Origin: Halomonas sp.
Lineage (GTDB): Bacteria > Pseudomonadota > Gammaproteobacteria > Pseudomonadales > Halomonadaceae
DNA: 64,000 nt
Assembly (NCBI RefSeq): GCF_017983445.1
Contig: NZ_JAGOBJ010000007.1
Coordinates: 62,001-126,000 of the forward strand
Direction: 5' to 3'
Both the position numbers and the translations under genes were made by a program. Below the pieces are notes generated by a model. It did not search any database. It saw nothing but the letters and a program-made list of their open reading frames with translations, and was not told the origin of the DNA. Positions 36,677 through 44,739 of the stretch are shown in pieces (within the stretch, counting starts at the first letter, position 1; the number at the start of each line of letters is the position of its first letter).

Positions 36677-37825
36677 TCAGCGGCCTCTTGCCTGGATAGG
36701 CCAGATCGCCGTCAATGTCTCCCCTTTCACGACATGCAGTTGGTCGTATAGATTGATGGTGGGGTCGCAATGGGGCACCTGGACTTCGACGAGGCTGCCC
36801 AGAGCCAATGCTTCCCCCGCGGCAAGCGTGATCTGACCGTGCTCATCGCTGGTGGCGCGGTATTCACTACCGGCAGGCGCACCACGCGTGATGCGCGGCT
36901 CCATGCCGTACTTACTTGCCAGCCGCTTCTCGCCGCCATCAGTGGTCACGCTGCCAGCATGATTGGCGCTGATGACCGCCGTCGCCATGAAGAGACTGGG
37001 CGCGAACAGCGGCACGCCGGTGCCGTCCGGGTCGACCGCGTCGTATTCGGTGTCCATCAGGGCGTAGCTGCCGCACTGCAGCTCAGTATAGGGCCCGTCG
37101 ATCTCTTGGAGCAGCGCTCCTGTGCTGCCACCCGTGACCCACTCGATCGCCTGGCCGCGCATCTGTTCGACGGCCCGCTTCACCGCGCCCAGCGTATTGC
37201 CCGCCAACGCCGCTTCCCGCTGCCGCTCGCGCGCATCCCAGCAGTGCGAAAGATGGCCTGCATACCCTTGAAGGCCGACCAGCCGCACGCCCCGAGTCGC
37301 CTCAATCGTCGCGGCCAGCGCAGCGGCCTGTCGCGGCGAGGCAACACCGGCTCGGTGCCGCCCCATGTCGACATCGATCAGAACGTCAAGTGTCACCTGG
37401 CTCGCATACGCCAGCGCGCCGAGCCGGGATACCACTTCCGAATGATCGACAACGCAGGCAAGCCTTACGCCCTGCGCTTTCAACTTCACCGCCCGCCGAA
37501 AGGCGCCCTCGGTGGCGAAGGTCGAGGTACATAAGATGTCGTCGATACCGGCGCTGGCAAAACATTCGGCTTCCCCAAGCGTGGCCACACAGATGCCCAC
37601 AGCCCCGACGGCCAACTGTCGATGAGCGATCTCGGGACACTTATGCGCCTTGGCGTGAGGGCGCAAGGCGATACCGGCACGATCGCACAGCGCCTGCATC
37701 TTGCTCATATTGGCGTGCAGCACGTTTTCGTCGATCAGCAGGGCAGGGGTTACTAGCCGACGACGCGCATCGGCCACGTGAACAAGATCGGCGTTGATGA
37801 CCGACAAAGCGTTTGAAACATTCAT
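36677..37825 (-). CDS. D-threonine-aldolase-type PLP enzyme (alanine racemase fold III)
   Basis: 382-residue PLP enzyme of the D-threonine aldolase/D-serine dehydratase family. The PLP Lys is in PHAKAHK (residues 56-62, most likely Lys59). A TIM-barrel N-terminal domain is followed by a beta domain ending with VPHCDPTINLYDQL, where His352 and Asp354 give an H-x-D metal motif as in D-threonine aldolase, rather than the H-x-C of D-serine dehydratases. It may cleave a D-beta-hydroxy amino acid to glycine plus an aldehyde, or act like D-3-hydroxyaspartate aldolase. It is 25 bases downstream of iclR, with AAGGAGG before its ATG. Confidence 0.85.
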   Translation of the reverse strand: MNVSNALSVINADLVHVADARRRLVTPALLIDENVLHANMSKMQALCDRAGIALRPHAKAHKCPEIAHRQLAVGAVGICVATLGEAECFASAGIDDILCTSTFATEGAFRRAVKLKAQGVRLACVVDHSEVVSRLGALAYASQVTLDVLIDVDMGRHRAGVASPRQAAALAATIEATRGVRLVGLQGYAGHLSHCWDARERQREAALAGNTLGAVKRAVEQMRGQAIEWVTGGSTGALLQEIDGPYTELQCGSYALMDTEYDAVDPDGTGVPLFAPSLFMATAVISANHAGSVTTDGGEKRLASKYGMEPRITRGAPAGSEYRATSDEHGQITLAAGEALALGSLVEVQVPHCDPTINLYDQLHVVKGETLTAIWPIQARGR

Positions 37826-37850
37826 GTTTCTTGCCTCCTTGAAGATGGAC

Positions 37851-38630
37851 TTACCCGTTCCCGGCCATCTCCGCAGAAAGCAGGTACTGGTGGATCGGCG
37901 TAAACCGCTCCATGATCACGGGTATTGCCGACTGCATCGACTCACGGCTCCAGCGATCGGCGGGTCCGGAAATGGTCAAGGCGTTAAAGGTTCCATCAAA
38001 CCCGGCCAGCGGAATCGAGACGGAGCCCACGCCCGGGGTGCGCGTCCCTACCCCGATAAAGAAGCCATCTTGGCGAGTACGCTCGATGTCCCTTTGAAGA
38101 GCGTTGACATCGACCCCCTGTTCCAGCGCGTACTCGAGCTGGGGCGCGAGCTCTTTTGGCGATAGACAGGCGAGCAGCGCGCGCCCCGTTTCCCCCGCAA
38201 ACGCCGGGTGATTCTCGCCAATGGGGATAACGCGGCGCACCGGATGCGTGCCTTCGGCGACGTCGACACACACCCGGCGATGACCACTGAGCATGTGCAG
38301 CGATACCGTTTCGCCAAAACGCTCGACAAGCTCTTGCATCACGGGACGCAATATACTGCCAAGATCGAAACGTCTAGCGACGGATACGCTCATCGCCACC
38401 AGCCGTGGCCCAACGCGGTAACCGCCGCCCTCTTCCTGACGCGCCACGTAACCGGCGCTTTCGAGCGACCGCAGCAGCCGATAGACAATACTGCGATGCA
38501 GTTCGGCCACTGCCGAGACGCGCTCAAGCGATACCGACTCCTCGGCATCGACGATCACGTTCAGTACGGTCAACGCCCGATCCACCGTTTGCGATCCACC
38601 ACTAGAGGCTTGCTTCATTGAAGAACTCAT
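37851..38630 (-). CDS. IclR-family transcriptional regulator
   Basis: 259-residue DNA-binding regulator. The N-terminal winged helix (about 12-75, TVDRALTVLNVIVDAEESVSLERVSAVAELHRSIVYRLLRSLESAGYV) is followed by the IclR effector domain (about 85-255, including HPVRRVIPIGENHPAFAGETGRALLACLS). The start is uncertain (38630 or 38618; no strong ribosome site). It is co-directional and co-transcribed with the aldolase gene, and sits between the symporter gene and the prpF2 operon, both of which have the shared operator-like motif. It probably controls the whole cluster in response to the substrate. Confidence 0.9.
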   Translation of the reverse strand: MSSSMKQASSGGSQTVDRALTVLNVIVDAEESVSLERVSAVAELHRSIVYRLLRSLESAGYVARQEEGGGYRVGPRLVAMSVSVARRFDLGSILRPVMQELVERFGETVSLHMLSGHRRVCVDVAEGTHPVRRVIPIGENHPAFAGETGRALLACLSPKELAPQLEYALEQGVDVNALQRDIERTRQDGFFIGVGTRTPGVGSVSIPLAGFDGTFNALTISGPADRWSRESMQSAIPVIMERFTPIHQYLLSAEMAGNG

Positions 38631-38760
38631 GAAAGTCGGTTGAAACACAATGACCACCCGATGGGCGCTCTGCACCGGTCGGGTGAATCCAGCCGTAGAG
38701 TAGCACACCGGCTTCTAGCGCAAGAATCGGTTCAACGCGGCCAAGGATTCATCACGGCGT

Positions 38761-40017
38761 TTATGATGCGTTCTGAGCTGGCGTCTCCAACTCCTCAATG
38801 CTGCTACCCACAAGCCGGTTGGTCATGATCGCGCCGGTTAAGTCTCCCAGCACGTTGGTGGTTGTGGTGCCCATGTCGAAAAAGCGGTAGAAACCGGCAA
38901 CGATCATGCCGACTTCCAGCGGCAACCCCAGAAACTGAAGGGCGATCAAAATCTTGACGATACCGCTTCCCGGCACGCCGCCACCGATGAACGACACCAG
39001 AATCGAAATCAGGGCCGCCTTGATCAGGTACCCCAGGTTGACGTCGATTCCTGTCGCCAGGCCGGCGAACACGATTACCGCCGGGAACAACAGCGCATGT
39101 CCGTCGGAGTTGATTTGCGACCCCAGCGGGATGACGAAGTCACAAATTCGCTTTTTGACGCCGAATTTTTCGTGGGCGACCTTGATATTGACCGGAATCG
39201 AGGCAACGCTGCTGGTGGTCGCGATGGAGAACATCCAAAGGTTCGACGCCTTAGAGACGAAGGCCAGTGGGTTCATGCCCGTGGCAAGCCACACCGAAAT
39301 TCCATAGACGACGAAGACCTGCATCATGACCCCGGCATAGAACACGCCGAGCAGCACCGCCACGGCACCCAGTAGTGCCCCGCCGTTATGGCCGATGGTG
39401 CTGGCCATCAGGAAGAAAACGCCGATGGGCGACAGGGCAATGGCGATACGCAGATAGGCAAACACCCACTCGCTGATGATGCTCAGTCCCGCGGCGATCT
39501 TCGTGCGCGTCTCGACATTGGGAATCATCTTGACCGACAAGCCCAGCAACACCGAAATGACCAGCACCTGGATCATGTTGCCGTCAGCAAAGGAAGCGAA
39601 CAGGTTGTTCGAGACCAGTCCGGTGAAAAAACCGTCCAACGTGACTTCCGGGGTCTCGATTGGCGCGCCCGCGCTGCCAAGGTCCAGATCGAACCCCAAA
39701 CCCGGCTTGACAATGTAGGCCAGCCCACCCCCCAGGAATACCGCCACCAGCGTCGTGAACAGGTAATAAGGCAGGCAGGCGGCCACTACCTTACCGACCC
39801 CACCGGTGTGCCCGTTGCCCACAATCGCCTGCATCAGAATGATCAGTGCCAGAGGCACGATGATCAGCTTGATCAGGTTGATCAGGTTGAGCCACATGGT
39901 GCCGATGAACTTGAACCCGCTGACTTCGTTGGGAAAGAAAATGCCCGCCAATACACCCAGTATCAACGACAGAAATATCCAGGTGGTGAGCGAAATTTTT
40001 CTGGAGCGCAATGTCAT
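38761..40017 (-). CDS. SDF-family (DAACS) amino acid:cation symporter, predicted neutral substrate
   Basis: 418-residue inner-membrane symporter of the glutamate transporter fold, with about eight helices and two re-entrant loops. Signatures include the second hairpin GGGVPGSGIVKILIAL and helix 8 FFDMGTTTTNVLGD, with Asp381 as the amino-group ligand. The residue that is Arg397 in GltPh (DMGRT) is Thr384 here. In ASCT1-type neutral transporters the equivalent Arg is also lost, so a neutral amino acid rather than Glu/Asp is likely. AGGAG lies 7 bases before the ATG at 40017. It probably imports the substrate of the cluster. Confidence 0.9.
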   Translation of the reverse strand: MTLRSRKISLTTWIFLSLILGVLAGIFFPNEVSGFKFIGTMWLNLINLIKLIIVPLALIILMQAIVGNGHTGGVGKVVAACLPYYLFTTLVAVFLGGGLAYIVKPGLGFDLDLGSAGAPIETPEVTLDGFFTGLVSNNLFASFADGNMIQVLVISVLLGLSVKMIPNVETRTKIAAGLSIISEWVFAYLRIAIALSPIGVFFLMASTIGHNGGALLGAVAVLLGVFYAGVMMQVFVVYGISVWLATGMNPLAFVSKASNLWMFSIATTSSVASIPVNIKVAHEKFGVKKRICDFVIPLGSQINSDGHALLFPAVIVFAGLATGIDVNLGYLIKAALISILVSFIGGGVPGSGIVKILIALQFLGLPLEVGMIVAGFYRFFDMGTTTTNVLGDLTGAIMTNRLVGSSIEELETPAQNAS

Positions 40018-40355
40018 GTCTGTTCTCCTGCCTTTCGTTTTTTTGATTTTATTTTTCTCTTCACTCAAGACTCAGCCGAAGAAGCATGAAATCTGACCGA
40101 AAAGATTTCTATAATAGAAACGAACGTCTCATTAATGGAAATAATGCTAGCGATAGACTTTCCTGAGGTCAAATCTTTATTGCGTGGCACACTGACTCAC
40201 TGCATTAAAAATTGTGAACCGCGAAAGAGCCTGAGATATGAACTATCACTACGCTTCTAGAGACCTAAGTATTCTTTAATTAAATAGCCTGCTAACAGAC
40301 ATGTTAAGCTCGCTATCTGTACCGTTGCTTTCATTCTCATATTAGGAAAACGACC
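40018..40355. promoter_or_regulatory. Divergent promoter region between symporter and MFS genes
   Basis: About 340 bases without a gene, AT-rich. It holds the palindrome at 40106-40120 near the leftward symporter gene and should hold the rightward MFS promoter. No tRNA fragment or integration site repeat was seen at this apparent right edge of the accessory cluster. Confidence 0.5.
40106..40120. promoter_or_regulatory. Operator-like palindrome before the symporter gene
   Basis: Perfect 15-bp palindrome TTTCTAT-A-ATAGAAA, about 90 bases upstream of the symporter start. A second half-match (TTAATGGAAA) and ATGCTAGCGATAG follow at 40131-40156, mirroring the prpF2 upstream region. Confidence 0.6.
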
Positions 40356-41528
40356 ATTAACCGTTTAGCACATACAAAAGCCGTGCTGCTGTTTGCCAGC
40401 ACCATGACCGTGATGTCGGGCGCGATTATTGCGCCTGCCTTGCCGGGTATCAGCCGCCATTTTTCTGAACACTCTCAGGTACTGATTCAACTGATCCTGA
40501 CCCTTCCCGCGCTGATGATTACCCTATTCAGCCCGCTGATGGGCTATCTGGCCGACAGGTTTGGCCGCAAGCCGCTGCTTTTGCTGATGCTGTCCATTTA
40601 CGGGCTGGCGGGCGGGGCGGGGTTTTTGATTGATAGCGTGAATCTCTTATTGGCCTCACGGGCGCTGATGGGGGTAGCCGTGGCGGGCATTTTAAGTATC
40701 AGCACGACGCTGGTGGGCGACTATCTGGAAGGCTCTGAGCGGGTACGCTTTCTGGGCTTGCAGAGTAGCTGTATGGCGCTGGGCGGGGTGGTGTTTATCA
40801 ACCTGGGCGGGGTGCTCTCCGACTGGAGTTGGCGAGGGCCTTTCCTGCTTTACCTGACCGGGGTATTCCTGCTGCCCTACGCCTGGGCGATGCTCAAGGA
40901 GCCTCATGCCCAGAGTGGCGGGCAGGCAGGTCACGCCACGGCGCCGGTCAACGTCGACTTTATGCGTACCGGGATTGCCTATTTCGTGGGCATGTTGAGC
41001 ATGATGATGTTTTACATGTTCCCTGCCCAGCTGCCGTTTCTACTCTCCGAACAGGGTGAGATCAGCGGTATAGCCATCGGGATTGCCCTTTCCACCGCCG
41101 CCTTGACGGCGAGTGTTGTGTCGTTCTGCTACGGCTACTACAAACCCTTTTTATCGGTGATCACGATCTATGTCGCCGGCTTTGTATTAGCAGCCGCGGG
41201 CTTTTTGGTCGTTGGGCTTACCGAAAGCTATGCCATGGCGATTGTCGGTGCGGCCCTTTCCGGCTTTGGCCTGGGCGCCTTCATGCCCAACACGACCGCA
41301 TGGCTGATGCGTATTACGCCGCAGCGAGTGCGTGGCCGTGTATTTGGTGGTTTTACCGCGACTTTCTTCTTTGGCCAGTTTATCTCGCCAATTGCGGTAG
41401 CCCCTGCGATTACCTGGCTGGAGTCACTGCGCAACGTCTACACGGGCATGGCAGTGCTCTGCTGCGTGTTGGCCGTGATACTGGCTATCCTGGGCAAGAC
41501 GCTGTTACGCGCCGACAGCAAACTCTAG
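40356..41528 (+). CDS. MFS exporter (Bcr/CflA-like), probable ATT start
   Basis: Major facilitator superfamily protein of about 390 residues with 12 hydrophobic helices. Loop 2-3 carries GYLADRFGRKPLLL, the family signature A. Helix 1 has ASTMTVMSGAIIAPALPGI, typical of drug exporters. The first in-frame GTG (40383) has no Shine-Dalgarno sequence and cuts into helix 1. Nine codons earlier an ATT (40356) stands 8 bases after AGGA (40344-40347) and gives the MFS-like N-terminus (M)NRLAHTKA, so I favour that rare start. Function as an efflux pump is inferred; the gene stands alone. Confidence 0.85.
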   Translation: MNRLAHTKAVLLFASTMTVMSGAIIAPALPGISRHFSEHSQVLIQLILTLPALMITLFSPLMGYLADRFGRKPLLLLMLSIYGLAGGAGFLIDSVNLLLASRALMGVAVAGILSISTTLVGDYLEGSERVRFLGLQSSCMALGGVVFINLGGVLSDWSWRGPFLLYLTGVFLLPYAWAMLKEPHAQSGGQAGHATAPVNVDFMRTGIAYFVGMLSMMMFYMFPAQLPFLLSEQGEISGIAIGIALSTAALTASVVSFCYGYYKPFLSVITIYVAGFVLAAAGFLVVGLTESYAMAIVGAALSGFGLGAFMPNTTAWLMRITPQRVRGRVFGGFTATFFFGQFISPIAVAPAITWLESLRNVYTGMAVLCCVLAVILAILGKTLLRADSKL

Positions 41529-41555
41529 CAGGCGACGTTTACCACACTAGGCGCT

Positions 41556-42614
41556 CTATTCGCTTTCCAGCAGCCGTTGATAGAGCGCCTCATAGTCCTT
41601 AGCCATTCGCTTCGCGGTAAAGCGCTTAAGAAACGCCTGTCGAACACGGTAGCGGTCAAGCTCCGGCAGCCTCTTGACGGCGGCAACGGCTTCTTCGTAG
41701 GAGTCGACGATAAAGCCGCTAACGCCCTCTTCGATAATTTCCTCCACCGAGCCGTTACGCCAAGCAATCACTGGCGTACCGCAGGCCATCGCCTCAATCA
41801 TTACCAACCCGAAGGGCTCCGGCCAGTCGATGGGGAACAAGAGTGCGTCCGCTTCGCCCAGAAATGCCTGTTTTTGGTGATCGTTAATGACACCCACATG
41901 CTGGATGCGATCATCAAGTTCAGGCGCTACATGGCGATCGAACCACCCGGGGTTACCTGCATCAATACCGCCTGCCAAACGTAATTCATACCCTGTAGCG
42001 CGTGCCACCTCAATGGCTCGCTCAGGACGCTTCTGATCGGTCATGCGGCCGATAAAGGCCAGATATCCTTTCGAATCTTTACTTAAGTTAAAGCGCCTAG
42101 CGTCCAAGCCATGGTAAACCGTACCTAAGTGATTTTGGGGAGGCAGCGTACGGCCTTGCGATCGAGAGATGGAAGCCACTGGCAGATCGGGAAATCCTTC
42201 GAAAAAAAGCTGACGGTCCAGCTCATCAACACGCCAGTGAACGGTGGTCACACTATGGCGGCGACGCTCGCCCAGTACCGCTGCGTGGCAGAATTCGCCA
42301 TGGCAGTGGATGATATCGAACTCATCCAGATGCTGGCGCAAGCGCTCCAGCACCAGCGCTTCAAGAACGCCGGGTACGCCTGGCGGCACGTTGTCATGAA
42401 GCTGCTGCAAGCGGTGAAGACTTGGCGAGGTGGCCAGATGGCGTGCGCTCGTCTGACTATCGGAAGGTGCAATCAGCGTTACCTCGTGGCCCATGGCCAC
42501 CAGCGCTTCGGTCAGGTCAAAGACAATTCGCTCGGTGCCACCACTGTCTACCGGCGGTGCTGGAAAGATAACGGGCGCAATCTGCGCAATGCGTATACGC
42601 TTTTTATGGGGCAT
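41556..42614 (-). CDS. GT4-family glycosyltransferase
   Basis: 352-residue glycosyltransferase with GT-B fold. The N-terminal lobe shows GGTERIVFDLTEALVAMGHEVTLIAPSDS, and the C-terminal nucleotide-sugar site shows LLFPIDWPEPFGLVMIEAMACGTPVIAWRNGSVEEII, with the E-x7-E motif of the family. It is divergent from the sucrose synthase/phosphatase fusion with only 40 bases between, so they may share a regulatory region. Substrate unknown. It converges with the MFS gene (27-base gap). Confidence 0.9.
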   Translation of the reverse strand: MPHKKRIRIAQIAPVIFPAPPVDSGGTERIVFDLTEALVAMGHEVTLIAPSDSQTSARHLATSPSLHRLQQLHDNVPPGVPGVLEALVLERLRQHLDEFDIIHCHGEFCHAAVLGERRRHSVTTVHWRVDELDRQLFFEGFPDLPVASISRSQGRTLPPQNHLGTVYHGLDARRFNLSKDSKGYLAFIGRMTDQKRPERAIEVARATGYELRLAGGIDAGNPGWFDRHVAPELDDRIQHVGVINDHQKQAFLGEADALLFPIDWPEPFGLVMIEAMACGTPVIAWRNGSVEEIIEEGVSGFIVDSYEEAVAAVKRLPELDRYRVRQAFLKRFTAKRMAKDYEALYQRLLESE

Positions 42615-42654
42615 AGATTAGGTGCACCCTATCAAGTGAAAAGGAATTCACAAC

Positions 42655-44739
42655 ATGCATATCGTACATCTGGCGTTACAGGGTTGTTTGCGCGGCAAGG
42701 ATATTGAGTATGGCATCACAGCCGACACGGGCGGCCATATTCGCTACCTGCTGGAGCTGGTGGAAGCGTCCGAGCACGACCCCGCCATTGAACGTATCAC
42801 CTTGATAACCCGCGCCTTCGAGTGTGAGTTTAGCCAAGTAGACTATACCTGCCCAATCGAGGTCATCAGCCCTAAGGTTACCCTGGTGCGTTTGCCAACC
42901 GGGCGGGCTGACTATCTACCCAAAGAAGAGCTCTGGCAGGAGCTACCTGCGTTTATCACCGCGTTTGAGCGTTGGTTAAAGGCACTGCCCACCCCACCAG
43001 ATGCGCTGCATGCCCACTACGCCGATGCCGGTGAAGTCGCTGCCGAAATCAGTGCCCGCCACGCCATACCGTTTGTGTTTACAGCGCATTCATTAGGGCG
43101 TTGCAAGCTTAAGTGCCTGGCGGATGGCAAGCTGAGCCTGGACGCAAAAGCGCAGCAAACGCTGCAAAGGCGCATCGCCTTTGAAGAGCGTGCCATTCGC
43201 GACGCTACGCTGATTATCGCAAGCTCCCGGGATGAGGCCGAAGTTCAGTACGCCGACTACCTGCACTACGATACGGGGCGCATTCGCGTCATTCCGCCTG
43301 GCAGCCATCTGGCGGATTTTACCAATGCGGTCTCGACGCCTGCGGTTGAGTCGATGATGCAGCCCTTCCTGCTTGACCCAGATAAACCCGTTCTGCTCGC
43401 GATTGCACGGCCCGTTACTCGCAAAAATCTGGCCGCGCTGGTTCGCGCGTATGGGCAAAGCGAGGCACTGCGCACGATAGCGAACCTGGTGATTGTGGCG
43501 GGCGTGCGTGAGCATATCGATGCCTTGGAACCTGAGCTTGCCGAGAATCTGCACGAGCTTTTAACGCTGATTGATGATTACGACCTTTACGGTCACATCG
43601 CCTACCCCAAGCATCACGCGCCGGAGGATATTCCCGCGCTTTACGCCTGGGCACGCGAGCGCGGCGGGGTGTTCATCAATCCGGCGCTTAACGAGCCGTT
43701 CGGACTAACCCTGCTAGAAGCTTCAGCGGCCGGTCTGCCTCTCATTGCCACCGACAGCGGCGGCCCGAGCGATATTATCGAGCAGTGCGGCAATGGCATC
43801 CTGATGAACCCACGCCATAGTGGTGATATTACCCGGCACGCGCTCAATCTATTTCAGAACCCAGATCGCTGGCAGCGCATGGCGGATAACGGCCGGGAAG
43901 CCGTTAAAGCCTACGACTGGCAGCGCCATACCCAGTGCTATCATGATCTGCTTAACCGGCTTAGCCAGCCACAGCTTGTTCCTTCCACACCCAAAGCACT
44001 GCTGATCTGCGATATCGACAACACTCTGACCGGCTCACCTGAAGGTATTCGCGCTTTTACGGCATGGTACGAAGAGCAGCCTACGCTCGGATTTGGCGTC
44101 GCTACCGGGCGCAGTTTTCACAGTGCATTATCAATTCTGGAACAGGCCGGAATTCCTTACCCAAGAGTCATCATTTCATCGGTAGGATCAGAGATTTATT
44201 ACCGAAACACCAACGGCGTGACCTACCACCAGGACGTTGAGTGGGCAGAATTGATCGATCGCAGCTGGCAGCGGGAAGCCATACATCAGGCTCTGCTCGA
44301 CTTCACTGAGTTGACGCCTCAAGGGCCACTGGAACAGCGTCGGCATAAGCTGAGCTACTTCAGCGACGGCGACCCAATGCTGGTCACAAGACTTCAGGCT
44401 CATTTAAAAAAGCACGGCCTGACGGGTACGGTTATTCAGAGCCACGGCCGCTATGTGGATATTCTTCCGGTAGGCGCATCCAAAGGGCAGGCCGTCGAGC
44501 ATGTGCGTCAGCGCCTGCATATCGACCGCCAAGCGCTGTATGTTGCCGGCGACTCCGGCAATGATCTGGATATGCTGCGCTCAACTCCCTGCTCTATTGC
44601 GGTCGCCAACCATTGCGATGGGCTGCTTGATGCCCCCGGCATGACCCACGTGTATAGCGCCAGCGCCCGGCATGCTCTGGGCGTTATTGAAGGCGTGAAG
44701 CACTTTCAGCGTCAGCAAAAAATGGGAGGCATCGCATGA
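42655..44739 (+). CDS. Bifunctional sucrose-phosphate synthase/phosphatase-like protein
   Basis: 694-residue fusion. The N-terminal GT4 domain (about 1-430) opens with the SPS-like DTGGHIRYLLELV (near 22-34) and has NPALNEPFGLTLLEASAAGLPLIATDSGGP. The C-terminal HAD phosphatase domain (about 445-690) has nucleophile Asp453 in DIDNTL, a Lys in GASKGQ and AGDSGNDLDML. The layout matches bidomain sucrose-phosphate synthases that also have the phosphatase. It would make the osmolyte sucrose from UDP-glucose and fructose-6-phosphate, although a different sugar acceptor cannot be excluded. It is followed by a glycosyltransferase overlapping by 4 bases. Confidence 0.88.
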   Translation: MHIVHLALQGCLRGKDIEYGITADTGGHIRYLLELVEASEHDPAIERITLITRAFECEFSQVDYTCPIEVISPKVTLVRLPTGRADYLPKEELWQELPAFITAFERWLKALPTPPDALHAHYADAGEVAAEISARHAIPFVFTAHSLGRCKLKCLADGKLSLDAKAQQTLQRRIAFEERAIRDATLIIASSRDEAEVQYADYLHYDTGRIRVIPPGSHLADFTNAVSTPAVESMMQPFLLDPDKPVLLAIARPVTRKNLAALVRAYGQSEALRTIANLVIVAGVREHIDALEPELAENLHELLTLIDDYDLYGHIAYPKHHAPEDIPALYAWARERGGVFINPALNEPFGLTLLEASAAGLPLIATDSGGPSDIIEQCGNGILMNPRHSGDITRHALNLFQNPDRWQRMADNGREAVKAYDWQRHTQCYHDLLNRLSQPQLVPSTPKALLICDIDNTLTGSPEGIRAFTAWYEEQPTLGFGVATGRSFHSALSILEQAGIPYPRVIISSVGSEIYYRNTNGVTYHQDVEWAELIDRSWQREAIHQALLDFTELTPQGPLEQRRHKLSYFSDGDPMLVTRLQAHLKKHGLTGTVIQSHGRYVDILPVGASKGQAVEHVRQRLHIDRQALYVAGDSGNDLDMLRSTPCSIAVANHCDGLLDAPGMTHVYSASARHALGVIEGVKHFQRQQKMGGIA

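Noticed and set aside
36770-37534. 254-residue plus-strand frame opposite the PLP enzyme gene
   Set aside because: Antisense shadow of a gene with an intact PLP motif; low-complexity Arg/His/Gln-rich product.
38655-38685. CACCCGA...TCGGGTG inverted repeat between the symporter and IclR genes as a terminator
   Set aside because: 7-bp arms with a 17-base loop and no T-run; no clear function.
40018-40355. Duplicate tRNA-Pro 3' end (attachment site) at the right edge of the accessory cluster
   Set aside because: Reading this stretch I found no copy of the tRNA 3' sequence and no integrase gene nearby.
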